Of a DNA stretch of 55,157 nt, positions 47,918-54,053 are shown piece by piece. A program made the position numbers and the translations under genes. Under the pieces are notes generated by a model that was not told where the DNA came from, made no database searches, and was given only the letters and a program-made list of their open reading frames with translations. This DNA comes from Pseudomonadales bacterium (lineage in GTDB: Bacteria > Pseudomonadota > Gammaproteobacteria > Pseudomonadales > Alcanivoracaceae), in the NCBI GenBank assembly GCA_022360555.1, contig JAKSCQ010000128.1:1-55157 (forward strand), read 5' to 3'. Each line of letters starts with the position of its first letter. The stretch's first letter is position 1.

Positions 47918-47930
47918 TAGGTTCGTGCCG
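47918..47930 (+). repeat. Left copy of TAGGTTCGTRCCG
   Basis: TAGGTTCGTGCCG, preceded by GAAC to make the near-palindrome GAAC-TAG-GTTC. A copy with one change lies at 54024-54036. It may be a provirus regulator site. Confidence 0.4.
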
Positions 47931-47956
47931 CTTTTTCAGTGTCCGACAATCGACAT

Positions 47957-48003
47957 GAAACTTTCTAATGTTGATTTCGGGTGGAAATGAATAACTTTCA
48001 TTT
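47957..48003. promoter_or_regulatory. AT-rich control region with operator-like repeats
   Basis: GAAACTTTC (47957-47965) is palindromic, and AAATGAA-TAACT-TTCATTT (47985-48003) is a perfect 7-bp inverted repeat that reuses AACTTTC. The AT-rich stretch between dif and the DUF3653 gene probably holds its promoter and operators. I see no gene in 47856-48054. Confidence 0.4.
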
Positions 48004-48054
48004 TCTAACTGTTTAAGCGTTCACTTTTTAACCAGTTTCTGAGGGAAGAACATC

Positions 48055-48456
48055 ATGGACCGACGTGTTTTGAGGGTACCGGTTCCACCTGGGGTTAACG
48101 TGAAAGCGCCGTTTTGGATCAGCCAGGCGGCCGCCATGGCCCTGACTGGCCGCTCAGTGGGGACTGTGCGGCGCTGGATTCGCACTGGCCGCATCGCGGA
48201 TACCGCGGCGCTGCACCTGCTTCAGCTTCGCGTTTATGGGCAACTGCTGCACGATGGCTGGCAAGGCTGGCGTGTGGTTGACGGGGCGCTGATCGGCCCG
48301 GATGGCCGCACGCATGAAATAAAGCAACTGGAGACGCACTGGGTAACGCTACAGCTTGTGGGTGCCCTGCGGCGCCGCTGTGACGATCTGGAGCGAGAAT
48401 TGGGGGATGTGCGCCGGCGGGCGGCGAAGCGTCACCGCTTCCGCCTGGTGGACTGA
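48055..48456 (+). CDS. DUF3653-type phage DNA-binding regulator
   Basis: A 133-residue basic protein. The N-terminal third looks like a helix-turn-helix ('FWISQAAAMALTGRSVGTVRRWIRTGRI'), followed by the family-like 'LHDGWQGWRVVDGALIGPDGR' and an Arg-rich coiled-coil tail ('LRRRCDDLERELGDVRRRAAKRH'). This matches the pattern I know for DUF3653 proteins, seen mainly in prophages and filamentous phages. It is the only plus-strand gene of the provirus and may control lysogeny or replication. AGGGAAG lies 6 bases before the ATG. Confidence 0.65.
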   Translation: MDRRVLRVPVPPGVNVKAPFWISQAAAMALTGRSVGTVRRWIRTGRIADTAALHLLQLRVYGQLLHDGWQGWRVVDGALIGPDGRTHEIKQLETHWVTLQLVGALRRRCDDLERELGDVRRRAAKRHRFRLVD

Positions 48457-48460
48457 TAGC

Positions 48461-48488
48461 AAAAAGCCCAGGGCAATGCCTGGGCTTT
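48461..48488. terminator. Bidirectional terminator between convergent provirus genes
   Basis: AAAAAGCCCAGG / CCTGGGCTTT with A and T runs on either side, a few bases after the DUF3653 stop and 27 bp before the end of the minus-strand structural operon. Confidence 0.8.
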
Positions 48489-48514
48489 CTCGATGTGTCG
48501 CCTTTTCAGGCAGA

Positions 48515-48598
48515 TCACTTTTTCTTTTTGCGCACGCCGCGCTTGGTCAGCCGGTACCCTTTTTTGATACGGCCCTTGCTGTCACGTCCCTTGGCCAT
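48515..48598 (-). CDS. Tiny highly basic provirus peptide
   Basis: A 27-residue ORF ('MAKGRDSKGRIKKGYRLTKRGV', ending in a run of Lys) with 12 Lys or Arg and one acidic residue. It overlaps the end of the preceding ORF by 17 bp and is the last gene of the structural operon. A peptide like this could condense or bind genome DNA inside a virion; PM2-type viruses do carry very small virion proteins. The function is inferred only from charge and place, and it is too short for the ORF track. Confidence 0.45.
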   Translation of the reverse strand: MAKGRDSKGRIKKGYRLTKRGVRKKKK

Positions 48599-48800
48599 GG
48601 TTCTGTTCCTCCAGGGCTGTTACTCGCCAGTTCAACAGGGTCACGTCCTTGGCGATCGCCTGCACCTCTTTCCGCAGCTCGCGGACTTCCTGTGCCACGG
48701 TGTGGCTTTGTGCCACGTTTCCCCCGCCCAGGGCCGTGACCAGGACGGCCAGGCCGATCAGGCTCTTATTCTTCGATGTGTCGCTCGATGGCTGCGTCAC
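48582..48800 (-). CDS. Small membrane/coiled-coil protein, possible lysis accessory
   Basis: A 72-residue protein: a short polar N-terminus, a weak hydrophobic segment ('KSLIGLAVLVTALGGGNVA') and a heptad-like coiled coil ('VAQEVRELRKEVQAIAKDVTLLNWRVTALEEQ'). Start at GTG 48800 with GGAG seven bases upstream is preferred over GTG 48806. The layout resembles spanin-like or holin-associated proteins, and it follows the M15 peptidase and a one-helix protein. No family was recognised. Confidence 0.55.
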   Translation of the reverse strand: MTQPSSDTSKNKSLIGLAVLVTALGGGNVAQSHTVAQEVRELRKEVQAIAKDVTLLNWRVTALEEQNHGQGT

Positions 48801-48927
48801 TGGCACTCTCCGCTGCGGTGGAAATGGTTTTGCTGGTGACGGGGTCCAGGCCGGTAAAGCTCAGGCCAAACCCGACCAGCAACCCCACTACCCCCCATTC
48901 GCTGACTTTCTTCAGAAACTTCTTCAT
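48766..48927 (-). CDS. 53-residue single-span membrane protein, holin candidate
   Basis: Below the ORF-track limit. Translation is 'MKKFLKKVSEWGVVGLLVGFGL' and on to 'HIEE': a basic start, one hydrophobic segment (about 12-27) and an acidic C-terminus. The start shares ATGA with the stop of the M15 peptidase gene, so it is coupled to it, and its 3' end overlaps the next ORF by 35 bp. Small size, charge pattern and place suggest a holin, by inference only. Confidence 0.5.
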   Translation of the reverse strand: MKKFLKKVSEWGVVGLLVGFGLSFTGLDPVTSKTISTAAESASDAAIERHIEE

Positions 48928-49475
48928 ACAAACGCCTCGCTGATGCTCACATAAACTTGTTTTCCGCCCCGGTAGACGCCGGCCCAGGTGGCCGGGTTGG
49001 CCGGGGTGCGGTCGGTGCGCACGTCCAGGTGCATGCCCGGGCGGTTCCAGTCCGGGTAGATGCCGATGCCGGTAAAGCCCACTTGCTTGGCGATTTCATA
49101 CCAGCGCCGGCGCTCCTGGGCGCTGGGGCCATCGGGTGGCAGCGGGTGCACGTCGATGGCCATGATTTCGCCGTGTAGCGCGTAGTTGTGCCAGGACTTC
49201 TCCGCCCCACTCTCTGCCTGACCGCCGCCGATGATGGGGCGGCCGATGGCGCCGGGGGCGCTGCTGATTGCCACGGGGTAGCCCAGGGCCTTCCTGAAGG
49301 CGTCCAGCTTCAGCAGCAATTCGACGTTCATCAGCGGCCAATAGGGGCCGAATTCCGAGGCGCTGAAGTGCTCCAGGGGCAACTGGTCACGCTTGGCCAC
49401 TTTTGCCCGCCGGGCCAACTCCAGGGCGCCCGCTATGGTTAGTGCTCCCATGATCCACCATCCAGCACGAGTCAT
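48924..49475 (-). CDS. M15-family peptidase, putative provirus endolysin
   Basis: A 183-residue protein. Zinc ligands fit the M15 (D-Ala-D-Ala carboxypeptidase/VanY-like) pattern: H96 in 'SWHNYALHG', D108 in 'MAIDVHP' and H149 in 'GMHLDV'. It would cut the peptide stem of peptidoglycan. The N-terminus 'WWIMGALTIAGALELARRA' is a weak hydrophobic helix that could be a signal anchor, allowing export without a holin or virion-membrane attachment. It is flanked by small membrane proteins in a lysis-like cassette. The start overlaps the previous stop (TAATG). Confidence 0.72.
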   Translation of the reverse strand: MTRAGWWIMGALTIAGALELARRAKVAKRDQLPLEHFSASEFGPYWPLMNVELLLKLDAFRKALGYPVAISSAPGAIGRPIIGGGQAESGAEKSWHNYALHGEIMAIDVHPLPPDGPSAQERRRWYEIAKQVGFTGIGIYPDWNRPGMHLDVRTDRTPANPATWAGVYRGGKQVYVSISEAFV

Positions 49476-49891
49476 TAGCAGCCTGTGACCGTGCCCGGCT
49501 GACGAACCTCAAGCCGGGCAGAAACCTGGGCAACCGTGCTGGCATCCGCAGCATTGGTGACCTCGAATTCCCAGCGCAATTTGCTTTGCCCCTCCACGCC
49601 GGCCAGGTCCACATCTTGAACGCCGGTAAAATCCTGGGCAGCACTCAGGTCCAAGGTGACTGTTGCCAACGTGTTGTTCCCATCGGTCAGGCGCAAGTCA
49701 GCACTGCCCCCGGCGCTGGCCTGGTTCAGTGTTACCGCATAACCGAAACGGGCCGGTTTATATGGCAGGTTGGCCAGGTCGTGGAGCTGGGGTTTCATCC
49801 CCTCCGGGGTTTCCGTAGTCGCTACGGTTGCAGCATCAACACTGCGCACGCCACCGAAAGCAAATTCGCCCACAGACGCGATAAATGGCAT
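49475..49891 (-). CDS. Beta-rich provirus structural protein of unknown function
   Basis: A 138-residue protein without Cys except the last residue, no membrane helix, and an alternating polar and hydrophobic pattern ('ADLRLTDGNNTLATVTLDLSA', 'SKLRWEFEVTNAADASTVAQ' region) typical of beta sandwiches. AGGAG lies just before ATG 49891 ('MPFIASVGEFAF'), which is preferred over 49927. It sits 10 bp after the large putative spike gene, so it may be a spike tip, vertex or decoration protein. No homologue was recognised. Confidence 0.55.
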   Translation of the reverse strand: MPFIASVGEFAFGGVRSVDAATVATTETPEGMKPQLHDLANLPYKPARFGYAVTLNQASAGGSADLRLTDGNNTLATVTLDLSAAQDFTGVQDVDLAGVEGQSKLRWEFEVTNAADASTVAQVSARLEVRQPGTVTGC

Positions 49892-49901
49892 TGTCTTACT
49901 C

Positions 49902-51368
49902 CTATTCAAGCGGCAGGTCGTCATCAATCGTGATGGCGACCCGGCAGGGAATGAAAATTGTCATGTGATCGGTGTAGCCACGGGCTTGCAGGCTGCGGCT
50001 GCCGCCTTCAAGCACTGTCGCCCGCCCACCAAACTGGCTGGATGACGCCTCGAACCGATAAACGTGGTCCAGGTATCCGGCACCTACTACGCGGCTGAAG
50101 TACATTTCCAGGGCCGCCTTGATCACTTCGCCTTGAACGGTTACCAGGCTGGCGCCTTGGGTCAGCGCGACATCGGCGGAGGGAATGAAGCGGTACCCGG
50201 CAGGCACAACACAACCGGCTTTCGTTACGTTGAAGCGGGCCGGGTCGGTGATTTCTTCATACGCATAAACGCCTACTTGTCCATCAGAGGCGTGGGTACT
50301 GGCCCCTGTTCCCTGGATCGCAACAAAACGCCCCAGCGGCGCAAATCCTTCAATGGCAGGGCTGCCCAGGTAGGCCGATCCACTAATGTCGCCGTGGTCC
50401 ACAATCTGGGACAGGTCCTCATTCACCACCATAAAATTCTGGCTGTAATACGCGATGACACCCACGCCCCGACGATCATCCCAGCGGATGCGGAGATTGT
50501 TGTTATTCAGCAGCCAGGCAGGCTCGGGAAACTGCTCGTGCGTCCCGTCTTTTGCCACTTTCCACCAGCGTTTGAGCGAATCACGAACGACCAGGTGCTG
50601 GCCATCTTTCCAGGTGCAGAATGTAACAATGTTGGCATTGTCAGGGCACGACCAGAAAACAGGCCCCGACGGGTCCAAGCCCCGAATAATTTCCCACGCA
50701 TTCGCGCTGCTGGTTTTGATGTGCCAGTCACCATCAAAATAGGCGGCATCGGCGACGGTCCCCATTTGATAGCGCTGACTGTCCCCCATGAAAACACCGT
50801 CAGCCGTCCAGGCACGCAGACAGGTTGCCCCCTGCCACACGCCCAGATTCTGGTCATACAGCGATTCCGAGTAGAACTGATAAAAGCCCCCGGGCCCCTG
50901 AGTCACAAAGAGCCCCGTTTCTCGCCGGTAATCGTTGTATTCCAGGTCGCGCAACACTCGGAACGGAGTGCCGAGTGGCCAGCTCTTTGCCTCATTGCGT
51001 GCGGGGTACAAATCCAGTTCGATAGTGTGCCGGGTGTCATCTTTCCAAGAGCCGTCAGCACCTCGAATACCCGGCAGTACCGACACCTCGCCCTGGATGA
51101 TCTTGTCGTCAAAGTCACCCTTGCCGATGAAGAACACGGCCGCGCACTCGTTGTCCGGGTCCGGGTTGGTGACCTCGATGACGGCGACGCCACCAGGCGG
51201 CCGGCGCATGGACCCGTTTTTCACTTCCACCGGGCCATCGCTATTCCCCTGCCCGTCCTGGATATTCAGAATCAACGGCCGGTCGGAGAATTTGCAGAAG
51301 ACGAAGTCACCGACGGCACGCAATACCACGGTGCTGCCGGCGGGAATCAGGGTGCGCTTATCAGCCAC
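49902..51368 (-). CDS. Large putative vertex/receptor-binding spike protein
   Basis: A 488-residue protein, the largest in the cluster, starting at GTG with GGAG upstream. The first 110 residues look like a compact beta domain ('AGSTVVLRAVGDFVFCKF', 'PPGGVAVIEVTNPDPDNECAAVFFIGKGDFDD'), plausible as a virion-vertex anchor. The middle (about 140-380) repeats Trp/Tyr-rich strands ('WQGATCLRAWTADG', 'WKDGQHLVVRDSLKRWWKV') that suggest a beta-propeller-like binding domain. A last beta domain follows. By place and size it could correspond to the PM2 spike P1, but I see no direct sequence match. Confidence 0.55.
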   Translation of the reverse strand: MADKRTLIPAGSTVVLRAVGDFVFCKFSDRPLILNIQDGQGNSDGPVEVKNGSMRRPPGGVAVIEVTNPDPDNECAAVFFIGKGDFDDKIIQGEVSVLPGIRGADGSWKDDTRHTIELDLYPARNEAKSWPLGTPFRVLRDLEYNDYRRETGLFVTQGPGGFYQFYSESLYDQNLGVWQGATCLRAWTADGVFMGDSQRYQMGTVADAAYFDGDWHIKTSSANAWEIIRGLDPSGPVFWSCPDNANIVTFCTWKDGQHLVVRDSLKRWWKVAKDGTHEQFPEPAWLLNNNNLRIRWDDRRGVGVIAYYSQNFMVVNEDLSQIVDHGDISGSAYLGSPAIEGFAPLGRFVAIQGTGASTHASDGQVGVYAYEEITDPARFNVTKAGCVVPAGYRFIPSADVALTQGASLVTVQGEVIKAALEMYFSRVVGAGYLDHVYRFEASSSQFGGRATVLEGGSRSLQARGYTDHMTIFIPCRVAITIDDDLPLE

Positions 51369-51855
51369 GCTTTTTACTCCATGCCTGGGAAATGATGTAC
51401 AGCGCCACCACCACGGCCAGCGCGGTCAGGCCGTACTTGGCCAGCTTGTTCAGCAGGTCGGCGGTTTCGCTACGGTTGGACTCCTGGGCAATCGCCAGGG
51501 CCCGGTCGATGGTCTGGGCATTCATCTGGTCGGAGTAGCGCAGCTGGTCGGTCAGTTCATCGGCGAACAGCTTGTTTTGCTCGCCGGCCGCGTCGATCAC
51601 GCGACCGGTCAGCGACTCCGCCAGGGCGCCGGACTGCGCCACGCTCTGGCCGGCAAGGTCCAGGGCACCAAAGCCCAGATTCATGCCGGCGTCGATGGCG
51701 CCCTGGTCGCTCATGACGACCGACCCGTTAAAATCACCCTCGCTCAAGCCCAGGTTAAACCGGGCCCCATCACCGACACTGTTATCCGCCAGCTGTAGCG
51801 TATTTTCATCAATGTTGGTGATGTTGTTTGTGCGGCTGCTACTACGGCTGCCCAT
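51361..51855 (-). CDS. Provirus membrane-anchored helical protein
   Basis: A 164-residue protein. The N-terminal half is polar and repeats Asn, Asp and Gly ('NVDENTL'-like, 'FNGSVVMSDQGAIDAGMNLGFGALDL'); a helical stretch follows ('DQLRYSDQMNAQTIDRALAIAQESN'); the C-terminus is one transmembrane helix ('YGLTALAVVVALYIISQAW') with a basic end. This tail-anchor layout fits a protein linking the virion membrane to the capsid. It overlaps the spike gene by 8 bp and the next upstream gene by 14 bp. Confidence 0.55.
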   Translation of the reverse strand: MGSRSSSRTNNITNIDENTLQLADNSVGDGARFNLGLSEGDFNGSVVMSDQGAIDAGMNLGFGALDLAGQSVAQSGALAESLTGRVIDAAGEQNKLFADELTDQLRYSDQMNAQTIDRALAIAQESNRSETADLLNKLAKYGLTALAVVVALYIISQAWSKKRG

Positions 51856-52204
51856 GGGGTCGAATCCTCATTACCAGTTCATCCAGGGCCCAGCCCTCGC
51901 GCTCGTAAATGCGCCGCAGGCCGGGGCGCTGAATGTGTGTTCTCAAGCCCAGGCCCGCCGCCAGTGCCCGCCGGGTGACATGCTCGATCACCGGGCGGGC
52001 GCCCCGCCCTGCCCCGACCACAATCACCACCTCGTTCAGTTCCTGCCGCGTCACCATGTGGCCGGTGCCGCCGTCATGTTCCCAGCGCCACAGGTCACTG
52101 ATGCCCTGGGAAACTTCCTGCCGGATCACGTCCAGGTCGCCCCGTGCAGCCCCTTCCAGGGCCGCGCCGATTTCCGGCGTCCAGGGCACGCGGGTCACCC
52201 TCAT
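51842..52204 (-). CDS. GNAT-like acetyltransferase fold protein in the virion cluster
   Basis: A 120-residue protein, start at ATG 52204 (ATGA with the preceding gene) in place of the longer ORF. The second half, 'NEVVIVVGAGRGARPVIEHVTRRALAAG' then 'LRTHIQRPGLRRIYEREGW', has the look of a GNAT fold: an R/G-x-G-x-A-type loop, a helix and a terminal strand with 'IYEREGW' as in 'YEKLGF' ends. The acetyl-CoA site seems degenerate. It has no membrane helix. Catalysis is uncertain; a structural or host-modifying role is possible. Confidence 0.42.
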   Translation of the reverse strand: MRVTRVPWTPEIGAALEGAARGDLDVIRQEVSQGISDLWRWEHDGGTGHMVTRQELNEVVIVVGAGRGARPVIEHVTRRALAAGLGLRTHIQRPGLRRIYEREGWALDELVMRIRPHGQP

Positions 52205-52434
52205 TTTTTCTTGAAGACAAGAAACCAGATCAGCAGCGCCGCCACGGCCGCCAGGGCCAGCCACATGGGCCAACTGGCTTGCTGCCGATACAGGCCCTTG
52301 TTGGGGTTGCCGAAATTGAAGTCCTTGGACCCGGTGGCGACGTTTTGCTCGCCGTCGCTACCGCTGTACGCCGGTGCGGAGCTGGTGGCGCCCTGCAAGG
52401 CGTTGCCGCCCAGGGCCAGTGCTGCGCCCCCCAT
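52201..52434 (-). CDS. Small tail-anchored provirus membrane protein
   Basis: A 77-residue protein: a Gly/Ala-rich N-terminus ('MGGAALALGGNALQGATSS'), a polar middle ('NFGNPNKGLYRQQ') and a C-terminal transmembrane helix ('WPMWLALAAVAALLIWFLVF') ending in Lys residues. ATG 52434 shares a base with the previous stop (TGATG) and has AAGGGG upstream, so it is preferred over GTG 52443. It is probably a virion membrane protein of the PM2 P3-P10 kind. Confidence 0.58.
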   Translation of the reverse strand: MGGAALALGGNALQGATSSAPAYSGSDGEQNVATGSKDFNFGNPNKGLYRQQASWPMWLALAAVAALLIWFLVFKKK

Positions 52435-52577
52435 CAGATCCACCCCTTTTTGTAGGCCAGGTACCCGGCACCACCCAGCAGGGCCAGCGTGCCCAGGGTC
52501 TTGGCGCTATTGGTGACGGCCAGGGTGCCGCCGGCACCAGCCAGCAGCCCCAGACCACCCACGATCAGTAACGGCAT
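52434..52577 (-). CDS. 47-residue double-hydrophobic provirus membrane protein
   Basis: Not in the ORF track. The translation begins 'MPLLIVGGLGLLAGAGGTLAV' and ends 'YLAYKKGWI', giving two short Gly-rich hydrophobic segments separated by 'TNSAKT'. Very small, Gly-rich membrane proteins of this sort coat the lipid core of membrane-containing viruses. It overlaps the next gene by one base and begins 2 bp after the preceding gene stop. Confidence 0.55.
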   Translation of the reverse strand: MPLLIVGGLGLLAGAGGTLAVTNSAKTLGTLALLGGAGYLAYKKGWI

Positions 52578-52579
52578 GA

Positions 52580-52873
52580 TCAGTCCTTAACAGCGGTATA
52601 GATCAGGAACCCCGCCAGCAGAGCGCTGCCCACCATGATGGGCACCTTGTACTGCTGCCAGACTTGCCCGGCCGGGTTGGTGGGGGTCGGCCCCACCGTG
52701 GTCGGGTTGGGTACCTGGTCCGGGATGGTTTCAGGGCGCGAGACGTTGGCCGGCTCTTCGTTCAGCTTGTTCACCACCTGGTTCTTGGCGGCGTCAAAGA
52801 CATCCCCGGCCGCATTGCCGAGGGTGTCCAGGCCTTCATCCAGCTTGCCCCAGATATCACCGAAGATACTCAT
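52580..52873 (-). CDS. Provirus tail-anchored protein with Pro/Thr linker
   Basis: A 97-residue protein: an amphipathic N-terminal helix ('MSIFGDIWGKLDEGLDTLGNAA'), a Pro/Thr/Asn-rich linker ('QVPNPTTVGPTPTNPAG') and a C-terminal transmembrane helix ('VPIMVGSALLAGFLIYTAV'). It could bridge capsid and inner membrane. It is the first gene after the capsid gene, 9 bp away. No family was recognised. Confidence 0.58.
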   Translation of the reverse strand: MSIFGDIWGKLDEGLDTLGNAAGDVFDAAKNQVVNKLNEEPANVSRPETIPDQVPNPTTVGPTPTNPAGQVWQQYKVPIMVGSALLAGFLIYTAVKD

Positions 52874-52882
52874 GGCTCCCCC

Positions 52883-53722
52883 TTAGTCGCCCAGGACGCC
52901 CATGGTCTCCAGCAACATGGTGATGTTCTGCTGCCCGCTGGATGTCAGCAGGTAGCGGAAATCGTTGTAGCCGGCCAACTGGATGGGGTCGCCCCCGTAG
53001 CCGCGCTCGGTCTTGTCGATAACGACCATGCCGGACTGCGGCACCAGTTTGTTGTCCGACTGCAAGCGCTCGTTCAGGGCCTTGCTGCGCTCCCAGATAG
53101 AACGCAAATTCCGCTCCACCTTCACCTTGTCGATGGTCTCGCCCGACCCCTCGAACAGAAACGCCCGGTTCAGCGCGATGGTGGTGGGGCCGCCAAACGG
53201 GATGTCCGAAATCTCGAATTCACCCGCGCCAGACAGGTTCCGGCGGAACCGCTTGATGTGCATGATGGTGCCGGGGCCGTTGGCGCTCGGGTTCGCCTGG
53301 GTGGCATTCATTTCCAGGGCCGGGGCCGTGGCCGCCGGGTCGATATCAATTTCCACGTTAAACGCGGTGATCTGACGGCCGTCAGGGCCAGGCACCCCGG
53401 TGGTGATACCGGTTTCCACTTCGGCGGCCATGGTTTTCAGCTTCGACCGGATGAACGGAATGCGCAGGATGCCATTGGCGGGCGCCATGCCCATGTATTG
53501 GTTCATCTTGTCCCGCTCAGTGGCCGAGTACGTGTGAATGGCCTTGCCGTTGGCCATGACACGAATCTCGGTCATCTGGGCCAGCGTCACCCCGGAATAC
53601 ATCAGTTCCAGTTCCAGGTACTGCCGGCCAATCTGACACTTGAACGTGGCAGTCTGGCCCGCCGCCACCCCTTCCGGCGACGGTACGCGCTGCTCGATCA
53701 GGCTCATGTTTGCTACGGTCAT
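52883..53722 (-). CDS. Major capsid protein, PM2 P2-like double jelly roll
   Basis: A 279-residue protein, close to the length of PM2 P2 (about 269). The N-terminal part has the pattern I associate with P2-type capsid proteins: 'GVAAGQTATFKCQIGRQYLELEL', then 'MTEIRVMANGKAIHTYSATERDKMNQYMG'. A second beta domain follows ('QITAFNVEIDIDPAATAPALEM', 'MHIKRFRRNLSGAGEFEI'). Two stacked jelly rolls would form pseudo-hexagonal trimers around a lipid membrane. AGAGG precedes the ATG. It lies between tiny membrane-protein genes, as in corticoviruses. Recognition is by pattern only; a profile search is needed for certainty. Confidence 0.75.
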   Translation of the reverse strand: MTVANMSLIEQRVPSPEGVAAGQTATFKCQIGRQYLELELMYSGVTLAQMTEIRVMANGKAIHTYSATERDKMNQYMGMAPANGILRIPFIRSKLKTMAAEVETGITTGVPGPDGRQITAFNVEIDIDPAATAPALEMNATQANPSANGPGTIMHIKRFRRNLSGAGEFEISDIPFGGPTTIALNRAFLFEGSGETIDKVKVERNLRSIWERSKALNERLQSDNKLVPQSGMVVIDKTERGYGGDPIQLAGYNDFRYLLTSSGQQNITMLLETMGVLGD

Positions 53723-53731
53723 GACTGCCTC

Positions 53732-53848
53732 TTAGTCGTCGAAAATGAGTTCGTTGGCCGGCTCCAGGGCATCAATGTTCTTGATGGCCCAGATCACGGC
53801 GAGAGTGGCCACAACGGCCAGGCCGATGGTTTTATGCTGCGCTTTCAC
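53732..53848 (-). CDS. 38-residue single-span provirus protein
   Basis: Not in the ORF track. It starts at GTG with AAGGAG upstream and reads 'MKAQHKTIGLAVVATLAVIW' then an acidic tail ending 'ELIFDD'. It has one transmembrane helix. It lies directly before the capsid gene (9-bp gap) and overlaps the previous small ORF by 17 bp, a likely translationally coupled pair. Confidence 0.55.
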   Translation of the reverse strand: MKAQHKTIGLAVVATLAVIWAIKNIDALEPANELIFDD

Positions 53849-53939
53849 GTTTGCGCTCCTTCAAATGCTCAATGATCAGGTAAGCCGCAACGCTGGCAGC
53901 GGCGCCAACTGCAAACTGCATCAGGTACTTTTTCTGCAT
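53832..53939 (-). CDS. 35-residue single-span provirus protein
   Basis: Not in the ORF track. The sequence 'MQKKYLMQFAVGAAASVAAY' followed by 'LIIEHLKERKRE' forms one Ala-rich transmembrane helix with a basic C-terminus. It is the first gene of the structural operon after the terminator at 53993-54018. A weak GAGAG lies upstream. Confidence 0.5.
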   Translation of the reverse strand: MQKKYLMQFAVGAAASVAAYLIIEHLKERKRESAA

Positions 53940-53992
53940 GGGTCCGCTCTCTGCGTTGTTGGTTTTTTCAGCAAACCCCAAACCGCAGGCAT

Positions 53993-54018
53993 AAAAAAAG
54001 CCCGCAAAATGCGGGCTT
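53993..54018 (-). terminator. Terminator between the ATPase and capsid operons
   Basis: AAGCCCGCA-AAA-TGCGGGCTT with a run of seven T on the minus strand. It ends the ATPase transcript, so the capsid operon should have its own promoter in 53940-53992, where no strong elements are visible. Confidence 0.85.
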
Positions 54019-54036
54019 ACCTATAGGTTCGTACCG
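54019..54036 (+). repeat. Palindrome and right copy of TAGGTTCGTRCCG
   Basis: ACCTATAGGT (54019-54028) is a perfect palindrome running into TAGGTTCGTACCG (54024-54036), which repeats the motif at 47918-47930 with one base change. The gap 54019-54053 lies between the terminator and the ATPase stop. Confidence 0.4.
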
Positions 54037-54053
54037 GTGGAAATTCGTTGATT

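Noticed and set aside
50064-51395. 443-residue plus-strand ORF opposite the putative spike
   Set aside because: The minus frame has a good ribosome site and coupled neighbours. The plus frame overlaps two minus-strand genes and has no start signal.
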